This document shows, piece by piece, positions 9,021 to 19,468 of a stretch of DNA of 36,661 nucleotides. This DNA comes from Alphaproteobacteria bacterium. GTDB taxonomy: Bacteria > Pseudomonadota > Alphaproteobacteria > Geminicoccales > Geminicoccaceae. A program made the position numbers and the translations under genes. Below the pieces are notes generated by a model that worked only from the letters and a program-made list of their open reading frames with translations, made no database searches and was not told where the DNA came from. The stretch spans positions 1 through 36,661 of the forward strand of contig JALSGP010000047.1 in assembly GCA_026982705.1 (NCBI GenBank), given 5' to 3'. Each line of letters begins with the position of its first letter. Positions within the stretch are counted from its first letter, which is position 1.

Positions 9021-10132
9021 CCGACCCTTCCCGTCTCCGCCTCCGGCTCCAGCACCAACAGCCGATCCTCGCCGAGGCGGGTCTCGTCCACCACCCGAAA
9101 GCGCGGCGCCTCGCCCACCCGGTCGAGGCCGAGGGCCCCCACCGCCGCCACCCCCTCGGCGCCGAAGACCAGCGGTGCGTGCACCAGATGGAGTCGATCC
9201 ACCACCCCTTCCAGCAGCAGCGCCGCCGCCAGCGTGCCGCCGCCCTCCACCAGCAGGCGGGTGAGGCCGCGCCGGGCGAGGAGGCCGAGGGCCTCGCGCA
9301 GGAAGGGCCCATCCACCGCCATCACCTCCACCCCTCTCGCCTCGAGGGCCGCGCGGCGGCGGGGGTCCGCATCGCCGCGGGTGAGCACCCACACCGGCCC
9401 GCGCGCCACGGTGCGGGCGAGGGTGGACTCCGGCGGGAGCCGCAGCCGGCGGTCGAACACCACCCGCACCGGCTGGGAGTCCTCGAGACCCGGCAGGCGG
9501 CAGGTGAGTTCGGGATCGTCGGCGAGGGCGGTGCCGCTGCCCACCGCCACGGCATCGTGGCAGGCGCGCAGGCGGTGGGCCTCGGTGCGGGCGCGTTCGC
9601 CCGAGACCCAGCGGCTGTCGCCGCGGCGGGTGGCGATGCGCCCGTCGAGGGTGAGGGCGAGCTTGAGGGCCACCATCGGCCGGCCGTCGCGGATGCGGCG
9701 ATAGAGGCCGAGGTTCTGGGCGCGCGCCTCGGCCTCGAGACAGCCCACCTCCACCGTCACGCCGGCGGCACGCAGTTCGGCGATGCCACGGCCGTCGACC
9801 CGCGGATCGGGATCGATGCAGCCCACCACCACCCGCCGGATGCCGGCGGCGAGCAGGGCGTGGGTGCAGGGCGGCGTCTGTCCGGTGTGGTTGCAGGGTT
9901 CGAGGGTGACGTAGGCCTCCGCCCCCCGCGCCGCCTCGCCGGCCCGCGCCAGCGCCTCCGTCTCGGCGTGGGGGCGGCCGCCGCGACGGGTCCAGCCGCG
10001 GCCGACGATGCGTCCCTCCCGCACGATCACGCAACCCACCGAGGGATTGGGCCAGGTGCGGCCGAGCTCGCGCTCGGCCAGCGCCAGCGCCACCCGCATG
10101 AAGCGTTCGTCGCGGGCGGCGGTGGCGCTCAC
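9002..10132 (-). CDS. ribD: Bifunctional riboflavin deaminase-reductase
   Basis: The N-terminal half (residues 1-150) is a zinc deaminase with HAE at His55-Glu57 and [12 protein letters not shown] giving Cys80 and Cys89. The C-terminal half is the NADPH-dependent reductase ([16 protein letters not shown], and later [15 protein letters not shown]). Together they turn the GTP cyclohydrolase product into ribityl-aminopyrimidinedione phosphate. The start is a GTG at 10130-10132 overlapping the nrdR stop (GTGA). The predicted length is 376 aa. Confidence 0.95.
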   Translation of the reverse strand: MSATAARDERFMRVALALAERELGRTWPNPSVGCVIVREGRIVGRGWTRRGGRPHAETEALARAGEAARGAEAYVTLEPCNHTGQTPPCTHALLAAGIRRVVVGCIDPDPRVDGRGIAELRAAGVTVEVGCLEAEARAQNLGLYRRIRDGRPMVALKLALTLDGRIATRRGDSRWVSGERARTEAHRLRACHDAVAVGSGTALADDPELTCRLPGLEDSQPVRVVFDRRLRLPPESTLARTVARGPVWVLTRGDADPRRRAALEARGVEVMAVDGPFLREALGLLARRGLTRLLVEGGGTLAAALLLEGVVDRLHLVHAPLVFGAEGVAAVGALGLDRVGEAPRFRVVDETRLGEDRLLVLEPEAETGRVGCSPGS

Positions 10133-10599
10133 CGTCCCCCCTCGCCCTCGCCGGAGGGCAGACGGCGGATGAACTCCTCGAAGTCGCGGGCGCGGGCGAA
10201 GTCGCGGTAGACGGAGGCGAAGCGGACGTAGGCCACCTCGTCGAGGCCGGCGAGGCTCTCCATGGCGAGCTCGCCGATGCGGCGCGATTCCACCTCGCTC
10301 TCGCCGCTGGTCTCGAGCCGGCGGACGATGCCGGCGACGATGCGGTCGATGCGCTCCTCGGAGATGCCGCGCTTGCGGGTGGCGATGCGGATGGAACGGG
10401 CGAGTTTCTCGCGGTCGAAGGGCTGGCGGCGGCCGTCCTTCTTGATCACCACCAGCTCCCGGAGCTGCACCCGTTCGAAGGTGGTGAAACGGGCGCCGCA
10501 GCCACCGCACTGGCGGCGGCGGCGGATGGCGGTGCCGTCGTCCACCGGCCGCGAGTCCTTGACCTGGCTCTCGGCGTAGCCGCAGAAGGGACAGCGCAT
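10129..10599 (-). CDS. nrdR: Transcriptional repressor NrdR
   Basis: NrdR senses ATP/dATP through an ATP-cone domain and represses ribonucleotide reductase genes. The 156-aa protein has the zinc ribbon Cys3, Cys6, Cys31, Cys34 (CPFC and CGGC), then the ATP-cone beginning [20 protein letters not shown]. Start ATG at 10597-10599. It heads the riboflavin operon, a very common arrangement in Proteobacteria. I see no FMN riboswitch in the short space upstream. Confidence 0.96.
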   Translation of the reverse strand: MRCPFCGYAESQVKDSRPVDDGTAIRRRRQCGGCGARFTTFERVQLRELVVIKKDGRRQPFDREKLARSIRIATRKRGISEERIDRIVAGIVRRLETSGESEVESRRIGELAMESLAGLDEVAYVRFASVYRDFARARDFEEFIRRLPSGEGEGGR

Positions 10600-10623
10600 C
10601 GTCACGTCCGGCTCCCCGCCGGG

Positions 10624-10629
10624 GTTATA
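10624..10629 (-). promoter_or_regulatory. Candidate -10 box for the nrdR-rib operon
   Basis: On the minus strand TATAAC lies 24 bases before the nrdR ATG in an otherwise GC-only region. No good -35 box is visible at the right distance, so this is only a candidate. Confidence 0.3.
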
Positions 10630-10722
10630 GGCCGCGCCGGCCGCCGGGGACAGGGGACGCGGCCGGCTTGCCGGGGCGGGGCGGCGGCGCCATCCTCCCG
10701 GCGGCATCCGGGGAGCGCACGC

Positions 10723-11943
10723 ATGAGCGGCGACCGTCCGGCGGCAGACGGACCGCACGGGGACGCCGCCGTCGGGAACGGCGGGACCGGCACCGGCGAG
10801 CGCCTGGATCACCTGCTGGTGGTCTCCGTCGAACAGGCGGTGGCGGCGCCGCTGTGTACGCGGCTGCTGGCCGACGCCGGCGCGCGGGTGATCAAGGTGG
10901 AGCGTCCCGAGGGCGATTTCGCCCGCCGCTACGACCGCTATGTCGACGGCGAGAGCGCCAACTTCGTCTGGCTCAACCGCGGCAAGGAGAGCATCGCCCT
11001 CGATCTGCGCGATCCCGGCGATCGGGCGTTGCTGCGGCGCATGCTGCGGCGGGCCGACGTGTTCGTGCAGAACCTGGCGCCGGGCGCCATCCGGCGACTC
11101 GGCCTCGCGCCCGAGACCCTGCTCGCCGCCAATCCGCGCCTCGTGATCTGCCACATCTCCGGCTATGGCGAGGAGGGACCGCGTGCCCGTCGAAAGGCCT
11201 ACGATCTCCTGGTGCAGGCGGAATCCGGCATCGCCTGGGTGACCGGCCTCGACGATCGGCCCACCCGGGTGGGCGTGTCGGTGTGCGACATCGCCGCCGG
11301 CCTCAACGCCTATGCCGGCATCCTCCACGCCCTGCTGCTGCGCGAGCGCACCGGCCGCGGCCGGCTGGTGGAGACCTCCCTCTTCCACGCCGTCGGCGAA
11401 TGGATGAACGTCCCCTTCCTGATCCATCGCCATGCCGGTCTCTCGCCGCCCCGCCCCGGCCTTCATCACCCCAGCATCGCCCCCTATGGCGCCTATCGCT
11501 GCCGCTGCGGCCGCGAGATCCTGATCGCCGTCCAGAACGAACGCGAATGGGCGCGTTTCTGCCGCGAGATCCTCGGTCGGCCAGAGCTCGCGGACGATCC
11601 GCGCTTCCACGACAATCCCGCCCGAGTGGCGCACCGGCGCGAGCTGGACGGCCTGATCGCCGAGGTCTTCGCCCGCATCGACCGCAAGACGCTGGCGGCG
11701 CGCCTGGAGGAGGCCGCCATCGCCCACGGCTTTCTCTCCACCCTCGAGGATCTCGACCGCCATCCCCAGAACCGCTACGAGACGGTGACCGGCGAGGGCG
11801 GCGGCACCATCACCCTCCTGGGCCGCGGCTATCGCCTCGGCGGCGAGCCCCCCGCCCGCGGGCGGGTGCCGCGGCTCGACGAGCACGGCGCGGCGATCCG
11901 CGCCGAATTCGCGGAGGATCGGACGGGGGAGGCGGATCCGTGA
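10723..11943 (+). CDS. Class III (CaiB/BaiF) CoA-transferase
   Basis: This 406-aa protein belongs to the family III CoA-transferases, which move CoA between carboxylic acids through an aspartyl-CoA intermediate. The family N-terminus appears at residues 32-60 ([20 protein letters not shown]), after an unusual glycine/aspartate-rich leader of about 28 residues. The catalytic Asp is expected at Asp161 in [19 protein letters not shown] precedes the ATG. It is the first gene of a translationally overlapping operon with an SDR and a class I fumarase. That context and the [10 protein letters not shown]-type N-terminus suggest a C4/C5 dicarboxylate such as mesaconate, citramalate or malate as acceptor. 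The substrate is inference. Confidence 0.85.
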   Translation: MSGDRPAADGPHGDAAVGNGGTGTGERLDHLLVVSVEQAVAAPLCTRLLADAGARVIKVERPEGDFARRYDRYVDGESANFVWLNRGKESIALDLRDPGDRALLRRMLRRADVFVQNLAPGAIRRLGLAPETLLAANPRLVICHISGYGEEGPRARRKAYDLLVQAESGIAWVTGLDDRPTRVGVSVCDIAAGLNAYAGILHALLLRERTGRGRLVETSLFHAVGEWMNVPFLIHRHAGLSPPRPGLHHPSIAPYGAYRCRCGREILIAVQNEREWARFCREILGRPELADDPRFHDNPARVAHRRELDGLIAEVFARIDRKTLAARLEEAAIAHGFLSTLEDLDRHPQNRYETVTGEGGGTITLLGRGYRLGGEPPARGRVPRLDEHGAAIRAEFAEDRTGEADP

Positions 11944-12695
11944 CCATGCGACGCTTCGTGGACCGGGTGGCCATCGTCACCGGCGGCGCCTCGGGCTTCG
12001 GCCGCGGCATCGCCCTGCGGCTGGCGGCGGAGGGTGCGCGGGTGGCGATCCTCGACATCGATGCCGAGGGGGCGGCGCGGGCGGCCCGCGAGATGGACGG
12101 GGAAGTTCGCGCCTTTCCCTGTGACGTGGCCGACGGCGCCTCGGTGGCGGCGGCGGTGGCGGCGGTGCGGGAGGCCTTCGGCGGCCTCGACGTGCTGGTG
12201 AACAACGCCGGCACCAGCCACCGCAACATGCCCATGCTGGAGGTGCCGGAGGCGGAATTCGACCGGGTCTTCGCGGTCAACGTCAAGTCCCTCTACCACA
12301 CCGCCCGCGCCTGCGTGCCGCTGCTGCGCGCCCGCGGTGGCGGCGTGATCGTCAACGTGGGCTCCACCGCCGGCATCCGCCCCAGACCCGGCCTCGCCTG
12401 GTACAACGCCACCAAGGCAGCGGTGAACAATCTCACGAAGACCATGGCCCTCGAGCTCGCGCCCGACGGCATCCGCGTGGTGGGGGTGGCGCCGGTGGCC
12501 GGCGAGACCCCGCTGCTCGCCACCTTCCTCGGCGAGGACACCCCGGAGCAAAGGCGCCGGTTCCTCGCCACCATCCCCCGCGGCCGCTTCTCCACCCCGA
12601 CCGACGTGGCGGCGGCCGTGGCCTTCCTCGCCTCGGACGAGGCCGACATGATCACGGGAGCCATCCTGGAGGTGGACGGTGGACGCTGCGTCTGA
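11940..12695 (+). CDS. Short-chain dehydrogenase/reductase
   Basis: This classical SDR of about 251 aa oxidises or reduces a hydroxyl/keto pair with NAD(P). It has the nucleotide-binding [10 protein letters not shown] near residue 16, NNAG, the catalytic Ser in NVGSTAG and the YNATK (YxxxK) motif. Asp after strand 2 (ILDIDAE) suggests NAD preference. I choose the GTG at 11940 because GGGAGG lies 7 bases upstream and it overlaps the previous stop (GTGA); ATG at 11946 is the alternative. It overlaps the fumarase gene by 17 bases. In this operon it probably handles a hydroxy-acid intermediate, but the substrate is unknown. Confidence 0.88.
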   Translation: MTMRRFVDRVAIVTGGASGFGRGIALRLAAEGARVAILDIDAEGAARAAREMDGEVRAFPCDVADGASVAAAVAAVREAFGGLDVLVNNAGTSHRNMPMLEVPEAEFDRVFAVNVKSLYHTARACVPLLRARGGGVIVNVGSTAGIRPRPGLAWYNATKAAVNNLTKTMALELAPDGIRVVGVAPVAGETPLLATFLGEDTPEQRRRFLATIPRGRFSTPTDVAAAVAFLASDEADMITGAILEVDGGRCV

Positions 12696-14319
12696 ATTCT
12701 ACGAACCCCTCTTCGCCACCGGACCGGACACCACCCCCTGGCGCCGGCTGGAGGTGGACGGCGTGCGTCCCGTCACCCTCGGCGGCCGCGCCTTCCTCGA
12801 GGTGGCGCCGGAGGTGCTGACTCACCTCGCGGAGGAGGCCTTCTTCGACGTCCATCACCTCTTCCGCCCCTCCCATCTGCGCCAGCTCCGCGCCATCCTC
12901 GACGATCCCGAGGCCTCCGCCGCCGACCGCTTCGTCGCCCTGGAGCTGCTCAAGAACGCGGTGATCGCCGCCGGCCGCCGGTTCCCGAGCTGCCAGGACA
13001 CCGGCACCGCCATCGTCATCGCGAAGAAGGGCGAGGGCGTGCTCACCGGCGGCGACGACCGGGCGGCGCTGTCGCTGGGCATCGCCCGCACCTACCGTGA
13101 GCGCAATCTGCGCTATTCCCAGCTCGCCCCCCTCTCCATGTTCGAGGAGCGCAACACCGGCACCAATCTGCCGGCCCAGTTCCACATCGAGGCGGTGCCC
13201 GGGAAGGAATACCGCTTCCTCTTCGTGGCCAAGGGCGGCGGCTCGGCCAACAAGACCTTCCTCTTCCAGGAGACGCCGCGCCTGCTGGATCCCGAGCGGC
13301 TCATGACCTTTCTCGAGGAGAAGATCGCCTACATCGGCACCACCGCCTGCCCGCCCTATCACCTCGCGGTGGTGATCGGCGGTCTCTCGGCCGAGCAGAC
13401 GCTGGAGACGGTGAAGCTCGCGAGTTGCCGCGAGCTGGACGACCTGCCCACCACCGGCAGCCCGCGGGGGCGCGCCTTCCGCGATCCCGAGTGGGAGGCG
13501 CGCATCCTGGAGACGACCCGCCGCCTCGGCATCGGCGCCCAGTTCGGCGGCAAGTACTACTGCCACGACGTGCGGGTGATCCGTCTGCCGCGTCACGGCG
13601 CCTCGCTGCCGGTGGGGATCGGCGTCTCCTGCTCCGCCGACCGCCAGATCCGGGCGAAGATCACCGAAGAGGGAGTCTTCCTGGAACGGCTGGAGGAGGA
13701 CCCGGCCCGCCACCTGCCGGAGGTGGAGGTGGAGATGGGCGAGGCGGTGCCCGTCGATCTCCGCCGTCCCATGGACGAGATCCGGGCGACGCTGTCGCGG
13801 CTGGAAGTGGGGACGCCGGTGCGGCTCACCGGCCCCATGATCGTGGCCCGCGACCTCGCCCACAAGCGGATCGCCGAGCGCCTCCGTGCCGGCGGCGACC
13901 TCCCCGCCTGGTTCCGGGACCATCCCATCTACTACGCCGGCCCGGCCAAGGCGCCGGAGGGCCATCCCTCCGGCTCCTTCGGCCCCACCACCGCCGCCCG
14001 CATGGACCCCTACGTGCCGGAGTTCCAGGCCCGCGGCGGCGCGCTGGTGACGCTGGCCAAGGGCAACCGCTCGCGGCAGGTGGTGGAGTCCTGCCGGCGC
14101 CACGGCGGCTTCTATCTCGCCACCATCGGCGGGGCCGCGGCGCGGGTGGGGCGCGACATGATCCGCAAGGTGGAGGTGGTGGACTTCCCCGAACTGGGCA
14201 TGGAGGCGGTCTGGCGCATCGAGGTGGAGGACATGCCCGCCTTCCTGGTGATCGACGACAAGGGCCACGACTTCTGGGAGACCCGGGTGCGCGTCCGGGT
14301 GCCCATGAGCGCCGACTGA
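12679..14319 (+). CDS. Class I iron-sulfur fumarate hydratase / mesaconase
   Basis: This 546-aa single-chain class I fumarase contains both the N-terminal catalytic domain and the C-terminal beta domain. The three [4Fe-4S] ligands fall at Cys105 (SCQDTGTAI), Cys224 (TTACPPYH) and Cys318 (GVSCSADRQ), the same numbers as in E. coli FumA. It starts at a GTG (12679-12681) with GGAGG upstream, inside the end of the SDR gene. Members of this family hydrate fumarate to malate, and several also act on mesaconate. Being coupled to a CoA-transferase and an SDR makes a C5-dicarboxylate role plausible alongside the TCA role. A strong hairpin terminator follows. Confidence 0.93.
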   Translation: MDAASEFYEPLFATGPDTTPWRRLEVDGVRPVTLGGRAFLEVAPEVLTHLAEEAFFDVHHLFRPSHLRQLRAILDDPEASAADRFVALELLKNAVIAAGRRFPSCQDTGTAIVIAKKGEGVLTGGDDRAALSLGIARTYRERNLRYSQLAPLSMFEERNTGTNLPAQFHIEAVPGKEYRFLFVAKGGGSANKTFLFQETPRLLDPERLMTFLEEKIAYIGTTACPPYHLAVVIGGLSAEQTLETVKLASCRELDDLPTTGSPRGRAFRDPEWEARILETTRRLGIGAQFGGKYYCHDVRVIRLPRHGASLPVGIGVSCSADRQIRAKITEEGVFLERLEEDPARHLPEVEVEMGEAVPVDLRRPMDEIRATLSRLEVGTPVRLTGPMIVARDLAHKRIAERLRAGGDLPAWFRDHPIYYAGPAKAPEGHPSGSFGPTTAARMDPYVPEFQARGGALVTLAKGNRSRQVVESCRRHGGFYLATIGGAAARVGRDMIRKVEVVDFPELGMEAVWRIEVEDMPAFLVIDDKGHDFWETRVRVRVPMSAD

Positions 14320-14343
14320 CGCACCATCGCCCGGGAGATCGCG

Positions 14344-14378
14344 GACCCCGCCCGCGGAGGGGCGGGGTCTCGCGTTTT
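14344..14378 (+). terminator. Intrinsic terminator after the fumarase operon
   Basis: A perfect 10-bp stem (GACCCCGCCC at 14344-14353 with GGGCGGGGTC at 14360-14369) has a 6-base loop and is followed by TCGCGTTTT. It lies 25 bases after the fumarase stop and separates that operon from the convergent methyltransferase remnant. Confidence 0.8.
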
Positions 14379-14396
14379 GCGCAGGGATGCGACGGG

Positions 14397-14984
14397 TCAG
14401 GAAGGCGTCGCCACCTCGGCGCCGTTTCCGGACACGGTCTCCGCGACCGGTTCTTCGTAGACGGCGACCTGATTGAGCCCGAACAAGAAATATTGGTGCC
14501 GGTAGCCCTCGGCCTCGATCTCGTGACGGCGCAGATAGTGCTTGTGGTCACGGATGTGCGCGACGTTGACCAGGCGTAGTGCCGCCAGCACCTCCAGCAC
14601 CGGCATGCCGTAGATGCTCGGGGTGGTGAGCACCACGTTGCGCGCCACCCGTCTGAATTCTCGCAGGGCTTGGCGCCAGTTGTGCAGATGCTCCACCACC
14701 GCGAGCGAGATCAGGAGATCTTAGGTCCGATCCGGGAAGGGCAGCGGTCGCTCAAGGTCGCACGGAATGACTTCCTCGTCCACCGGATCGAGATCGCAGC
14801 GATCGACCCGACAGCCGAGCGCAGCCAACTGGCGGGCCATGTGACCCTCACCGGATTCGGCATCGAGCACTCGGATTGCCCCGTGTTCCCCCTTCTCGCG
14901 GGCCAGTCGGTCGACGATGCGCAGGATGTGGCGCGTCGCCGTCTGCTCGCGTGTGCGTCGGGTGAACAGGTCGAACAGGGCCAC
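14397..14984 (-). pseudogene. Class I SAM methyltransferase interrupted by one in-frame stop
   Basis: Two open segments, 14724-14984 and 14397-14720, lie in the same frame and are separated only by a TAA (14721-14723). Read through, they give a ~194-residue Methyltransf_11-like protein. It has a motif I region [15 protein letters not shown] (family consensus closer to LDVGCGEG) and the post-motif PFPDRT-stop-DLLISLAVVEHL. The stop stands where a Phe or Tyr is expected; TAC to TAA would be a single change. The GTG start at 14982-14984 has GGGAG upstream, and the gene begins 27 bases after the rpoD stop on the same strand. GC content is lower than in neighbouring genes (about 58-60% over 14461-14580 by hand count). 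It may be a pseudogene, a sequencing error, or two fragments. Confidence 0.75.
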
Positions 14985-15011
14985 CGGGCGCTCTCCCGCG
15001 CGGACTCGCGC

Positions 15012-16961
15012 TCAGTTCTCCAGGAAGCTGCGCAGCTTGCGCGAGCGCGAGGGGTGCTTGAGCTTGCGCAGGGCCTTGGCCTCGATCTGGCGGATCCGCT
15101 CGCGGGTGACGTTGAACTGCTGGCCCACCTCCTCGAGGGTGTGGTCGGTGTTCATGCCGATGCCGAAGCGCATGCGCAGCACCCGCTCCTCGCGGGGGGT
15201 GAGGGTGGCCAGCACCTCCGTGGTGGTCTCGCGCAGATTGGCGAGGGTGGCGGCATCCAGTGGCTGGACGGCGTTCTTGTCCTCGATGAAGTCGCCGAGA
15301 TGGGAGTCCTCCTCGTCGCCGATGGGCGTCTCGAGGGAGATGGGCTCCTTGGCGATCTTGAGGACCTTGCGCACCTTGTCGAGGGGCATGTTGAGCTTGG
15401 CCGCCAGCTCCTCCGGCGTGGGCTCGCGGCCGTGGTCGTGGAGGAACTGGCGCGAGGCCCGCACCAGCTTGTTGATGGTCTCGATCATGTGGACGGGGAT
15501 GCGGATGGTGCGGGCCTGATCGGCGATGGAGCGGGTGATGGCCTGACGGATCCACCAGGTGGCGTAGGTGGAGAACTTGTATCCTCTCCGGTATTCGAAC
15601 TTGTCCACCGCCTTCATCAGGCCGATGTTGCCTTCCTGGATCAGATCCAGGAACTGAAGGCCCCGGTTGGTGTACTTCTTGGCGATGGAGATGACCAGCC
15701 GCAGATTGGCCTCGATCATCTCCTTCTTGGCCTGACTGGCCTCGCGGTCACCGCGCTGGACCGTCTGCACGATGCGGCGGAACTCGCCGATGCGGAGACC
15801 CGTCTCCTCGGCGATGCCGGCGATCTCGGCGCGGATCTCCTCGATCTCCTCCCGGTGCCGGCGCACGAACTCGGCCCAGCCGGGCTCCGGCAGGGTGGCG
15901 ACGCGGTCGGCCCAGTCCGGCTCCAGTTCGTGGCCGAGATAGTGTTCGAGGAAGCTCTCGCGACTCACCCCGCAGGACTGGGCCAGGCGCAGCAGCTTGC
16001 CCTCCTGGCTCTGGAGATAGCGGTTCATGTCGTAGAGCTGCTCCACCAGCGCCTCCACCCGCCCGGTGGCGAGGCGCACCTGTTTGATCAGCTCCACCAC
16101 CTCGTTCCGGGCCCGCTGGAAGGCCTCCTCCAGCGCGGCGGGCACCTCCTCGTTGTTCTGGATGAGGGCGAGGCGCTCGTCCTGCAGTTCCCGCAGCCGC
16201 TCGTAGGCCTCGGCGATGCGGTCGAAGGTCTCCAGCACGGGCCCGGCCAGCTTGGCCTCCAGCACCGCCAGCGGCGGCACGTCCTCGTCGAAGTCCCGAT
16301 CCGCCTCCGCGTCCCCTTCCCCACCGGCCTCGCCGTCGCCGCGGACCTCGCCGTCGGGTCCCAGCCCCTGCATGGCCTCCAGGTCCACCACGTCACGGAG
16401 CAGCAGCCGTCCCTCGCGGATGGCGTCGCGCCAGCCGATGATGGCGCGCATGGTGAGGGGACTCTCGCACAGGGCCTCCAGCATGGTGTTGCGACCCGCC
16501 TCGATGCGCTTGGCGATCTCGATCTCGCCCTCGCGGGTCAGGAGCTGGATGGAGCCCATCTCGCGCAGGTACATGCGCACCGGATCGTCGGTGCGGCCGA
16601 GATAGTCCTCGTCGAAGCCGCCGACGTCCTCCTCCTCGTCGTCGTTGGCCGGCACCCGGGCACCGGCGGCGGGCTCGCCGGCACCGTCCTCCGCCGGCAC
16701 CGCCTCCCGCACCACCTGGATGCCGCGGGCCTCGAGGCCGCCGATGATGTTCTCGATCTGCTCGGCCGAGACGCCGTCCGGCAAGACCGCGTTGAGCTCG
16801 TCGATGGTGATGGAGCCGCGCTTGCGGGCCTCGCCCAGGACCCGCCGCAGCTCCGGTGCGTGCGCGACCAGGGCCTCGAGTCCGTCCCGGCGACGCGACG
16901 ACCGGGGGCTGCGTTTGCGGCTGTCGGTGGACGTGCTCCTGGCCTCGGACGCCTTGGCCAT
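15012..16961 (-). CDS. rpoD: RNA polymerase primary sigma factor RpoD
   Basis: This is the housekeeping sigma-70. The order is region 1.1 (about residues 25-85), region 1.2 ([21 protein letters not shown] near 110), an acidic non-conserved region (about 190-225), region 2 with [27 protein letters not shown]-type core and [10 protein letters not shown], region 3 ([12 protein letters not shown]), and region 4 with the helix-turn-helix [20 protein letters not shown] choose the ATG at 16959-16961 because GGAGGTAA precedes it, giving 649 aa. It follows dnaG after 112 bases that contain a strong hairpin (16992-17020). A broken methyltransferase gene follows 27 bases downstream. Confidence 0.97.
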   Translation of the reverse strand: MAKASEARSTSTDSRKRSPRSSRRRDGLEALVAHAPELRRVLGEARKRGSITIDELNAVLPDGVSAEQIENIIGGLEARGIQVVREAVPAEDGAGEPAAGARVPANDDEEEDVGGFDEDYLGRTDDPVRMYLREMGSIQLLTREGEIEIAKRIEAGRNTMLEALCESPLTMRAIIGWRDAIREGRLLLRDVVDLEAMQGLGPDGEVRGDGEAGGEGDAEADRDFDEDVPPLAVLEAKLAGPVLETFDRIAEAYERLRELQDERLALIQNNEEVPAALEEAFQRARNEVVELIKQVRLATGRVEALVEQLYDMNRYLQSQEGKLLRLAQSCGVSRESFLEHYLGHELEPDWADRVATLPEPGWAEFVRRHREEIEEIRAEIAGIAEETGLRIGEFRRIVQTVQRGDREASQAKKEMIEANLRLVISIAKKYTNRGLQFLDLIQEGNIGLMKAVDKFEYRRGYKFSTYATWWIRQAITRSIADQARTIRIPVHMIETINKLVRASRQFLHDHGREPTPEELAAKLNMPLDKVRKVLKIAKEPISLETPIGDEEDSHLGDFIEDKNAVQPLDAATLANLRETTTEVLATLTPREERVLRMRFGIGMNTDHTLEEVGQQFNVTRERIRQIEAKALRKLKHPSRSRKLRSFLEN

Positions 16962-16991
16962 GCGGCTTACCTCCTGCTCGCTGCTCGGCCC

Positions 16992-17020
16992 GTGCGGGGG
17001 CGGCACGGCGCTCCCCGCAC
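16992..17020 (-). repeat. Hairpin in the dnaG-rpoD intergenic space
   Basis: A perfect 8-bp inverted repeat (GTGCGGGG at 16992-16999 with CCCCGCAC at 17013-17020) with a 13-base spacer sits 31 bases upstream of the rpoD start codon. No T-run follows on the minus strand, so it is not an obvious intrinsic terminator. It could be an RNA processing or stability element, or part of the rpoD leader. Confidence 0.45.
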
Positions 17021-17073
17021 CGCTCCGGTGGGGTTGGCGATGGATCGGCGATGACGGACGGGCGCGGATCCGC

Positions 17074-18843
17074 TCACGGTTCGTCGCGATCGTCGGCGGA
17101 CGGCACGCCTCCCGTCGCGGCCGGGTCGTTCCCGCCGCGGCGCAGCAGTTCGGTCACGTGCAGGAGTTCGCGCCGACGGGCGGCGCGCCGACCGAGCCGC
17201 TGCAGCATCTCCCGCCATTCCCCGAGCGCCTCCTCGCCGGCGGACGCGTCGGGAGTCGGGGAAGAGGCGTGCGGCATGCGCTCCAGCAACCTTCCGAAAC
17301 CGTGTCGGGTCAAGTGGTCGCGCAGCCGGGTGGGGTCAAGATCGCCCCCCTCGGCGTACCAGTGCAGGAGCTCCTGGCGCAGCCGCTCGCACTCGGGATC
17401 GTCCAGCTCGAGCTCGGCGACCGCCTCCTCGTGCGCCGCCAGCAGTCCGGGTTCCGCCACCAGCCGGGCGAGGAAGTGCAGCTCCACGTCGCGGGCGAGC
17501 CCCGCCACCTCGCGGGCGAGGCGGCGAGGGGAGGCGGGCCGGGCGAGGGGCCGGACCGGTGCGCCCGCGCGCCCGCGGCGACCGCGCCGCCGGAGGGGGA
17601 ACAGCCCCTCCAGCCGCCCGTGGAGTTCGGCGGCATAGGCGGCGCGCACGGCCGGATCGGCGATCTTGCGCACCAGCTCGCCCACGCGCCGGCGCAGCGC
17701 CGCCCGCCGCTCCGGCGTCGTGGGATCGGCCGCTTCCAGCTCGAAGCGCCAGAGCACCTCCACCAGCGGCAGACCCTCCGTCGCCAGTTCGGCGAAGGCC
17801 TTCGGTCCGCGGCCGCGGATCAGGGAGTCCGGATCCTCGCCCTCGGGCAGGAACAGAAAGCGCAGCGAGCGGCCCGGCCGCAGCAGCGGCAGCGCCCGCA
17901 GCGCCGCTCGCCACGCCGCCCGCCGGCCGGCGGCATCGCCGTCGAAGCACAGCACCGGCTCGTCCGCGAGCCGCCAGGCCTCGGCGAGCTGGGCGGGTCC
18001 GAGGGCGGTGCCGAGGGGCGCCACCGCCTCGGCGAAGCCGGCGCGATGCAGCGCCACCACGTCCATGTAGCCCTCCACCAGGAACAGCCGGCCCCGCTCG
18101 CGCGCCGGCCGGACGGCACGATGGAGGTTGAAGAGCAGCTCGCCCTTGCGGAAGAGGGGGGTTTCGGGAGTGTTCAGATATTTGGCGGGATGGTGGCCGA
18201 GGGCGCGGCCGCCGAAGCCCACCACCCGGCCGCGGCGGTCGTGGATGGGGAAGATGAGCCGGTCGCGGAAGCGGTCGCGCAGGCGGTCGCCGCGCCGCAC
18301 CACCAGTCCCGCCGTCTCCAGCAGCGCCGCCGGGAAGCCGCGGGCGCCGAGGGCGCGGGCGAGACCGTCGCCGTCCGGCGGGGCATAGCCCAGGGCGAAG
18401 GTCTCGGCGGTGGCGGCGTCGACCCCGCGCCCGTCGAGATAGCGTCGCGCCCCCTCGCCCTCCGGTCCCTGCAGACGGGCGCGGAACCAGGCGAGGGCGG
18501 CGGCGTTGGCCTCGTAGAGGCGCACGTCCGGACGCGGACGTTCCGCACGGCGTTCGCGCGGCGGCAGGGGGATGCCGGTGAGCTCGGCCGCCCGTTCGAG
18601 GGCGCGGGGAAAGTCCAGCCCCTCGACGCGCATGAGGAAGTCGATGGCGTTGCCGTGGGCGCCGCAGCCGAAGCAGTGGAAGAAACCCTTCTCCTCCACC
18701 ACGGTGAAGGAGGGGGTCTTCTCGCGGTGGAAGGGACACAGCCCCACCCATTCGCGGCCGCGACGGGTGAGCCGCACGTAGCGGCCGACGACTTCGGCGA
18801 GGGGAAGCCGCGCCTTGAACGCCTCGAGGGCGGGATCGCTCAC
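17074..18843 (-). CDS. dnaG: DNA primase
   Basis: DnaG makes RNA primers at the replication fork. The N-terminal zinc domain has Cys36, His39, Cys57 and Cys60 ([18 protein letters not shown]). The TOPRIM core carries Glu257 and Asp261 in [12 protein letters not shown], with Asp301 and Asp303 in [11 protein letters not shown]. The C-terminal third is the less conserved DnaB-interacting region. The GTG at 18841-18843 overlaps the yqeY stop (GTGA). The predicted length is 589 aa, normal for the family. yqeY-dnaG-rpoD is the conserved macromolecular-synthesis order in Alphaproteobacteria. Confidence 0.97.
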   Translation of the reverse strand: MSDPALEAFKARLPLAEVVGRYVRLTRRGREWVGLCPFHREKTPSFTVVEEKGFFHCFGCGAHGNAIDFLMRVEGLDFPRALERAAELTGIPLPPRERRAERPRPDVRLYEANAAALAWFRARLQGPEGEGARRYLDGRGVDAATAETFALGYAPPDGDGLARALGARGFPAALLETAGLVVRRGDRLRDRFRDRLIFPIHDRRGRVVGFGGRALGHHPAKYLNTPETPLFRKGELLFNLHRAVRPARERGRLFLVEGYMDVVALHRAGFAEAVAPLGTALGPAQLAEAWRLADEPVLCFDGDAAGRRAAWRAALRALPLLRPGRSLRFLFLPEGEDPDSLIRGRGPKAFAELATEGLPLVEVLWRFELEAADPTTPERRAALRRRVGELVRKIADPAVRAAYAAELHGRLEGLFPLRRRGRRGRAGAPVRPLARPASPRRLAREVAGLARDVELHFLARLVAEPGLLAAHEEAVAELELDDPECERLRQELLHWYAEGGDLDPTRLRDHLTRHGFGRLLERMPHASSPTPDASAGEEALGEWREMLQRLGRRAARRRELLHVTELLRRGGNDPAATGGVPSADDRDEP

Positions 18844-19349
18844 GGCCCGCCGTTCCCGCCGGCGAGACGCCGCGTGACCAGCTTCTTCGCCTCCAGCGCG
18901 TCGAGCTGGCCGTCGTAGCGGCTCTTGAGCCAGGCCATCACCCGGCCGGCGTCGCGGATGCTGCGGGCGCCGGTCTCGCGGATGGCCTCCTCCACCGTCT
19001 CGGCGAGGCGCCGCGGATCCATCCGCGGCGGCAGGAAGCGTTCCAGCACCGAGATCTCCTCGGCCTCGCGGGCGGCCTCGTCGAGCCGCACCTCCGCCTC
19101 GCAGCGGGCGATGTCGGCCCGGCGCTGACGGATCATGTCGCGCAGGAGCCGCTCGACGGCGCGATCGTCCAGTTCCACCTCCTCCCCGCCCTCGCGGGCG
19201 GCCTGCTCGCGCTCGTCGAGGGCGGTGAGCAGCAGCCGGAGGGTGGCGGCGGTCCGCTCGTCGCCCGTGGCCCGGGCCTCGCGGTAGGCCGCCTCGATGC
19301 GTTCGCGGAGCACGTTGCGCCTCTCTGCGCGGTCGGTCTCGCGGGTCAT
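18840..19349 (-). CDS. GatB/YqeY domain protein
   Basis: This 169-aa helical protein has the GatB/YqeY domain, related to the tail domain of the amidotransferase GatB that contacts tRNA. Family features are LRLLLTALDEREQ near residue 45, LRDMIRQRRADI and EISVLERFLPPRM, ending in a GRVMAWLKSRYDGQLD motif. It is the first gene before dnaG and rpoD on this strand. The exact function of stand-alone YqeY is not known; a role around aminoacyl-tRNA or amidotransfer is the usual suggestion. Confidence 0.92.
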   Translation of the reverse strand: MTRETDRAERRNVLRERIEAAYREARATGDERTAATLRLLLTALDEREQAAREGGEEVELDDRAVERLLRDMIRQRRADIARCEAEVRLDEAAREAEEISVLERFLPPRMDPRRLAETVEEAIRETGARSIRDAGRVMAWLKSRYDGQLDALEAKKLVTRRLAGGNGGP

Positions 19350-19415
19350 GGACGCACCCGACGGGTGCCGGACGGGGCCCGTGCGACCCGTACCAACATC
19401 GTCCGCACCATCTCC

Positions 19416-19451
19416 CGAAGCAAGGGGCGGACGGCCTCCGCCGTCCGCCCC
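19416..19451 (-). terminator. Terminator after the FAD monooxygenase-DUF2783 operon
   Basis: A perfect 11-bp stem (GGGGCGGACGG at 19424-19434 with CCGTCCGCCCC at 19441-19451) has a 6-base loop. On the minus strand it is followed by TTGCTT, a weak T-rich tail. It lies just beyond the DUF2783 stop and ahead of yqeY. Confidence 0.65.
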
Positions 19452-19468
19452 GCGTCGCCCGCACTTCC

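Noticed and set aside
7323-9704. A 793-codon open frame on the plus strand
   Set aside because: It is antisense to ribB, ribE and ribD; it is a bias shadow.
10600-10722. An FMN riboswitch ahead of the riboflavin genes
   Set aside because: The 123 bases between nrdR and the divergent CoA-transferase lack the conserved RFN blocks and are too short together with a promoter.
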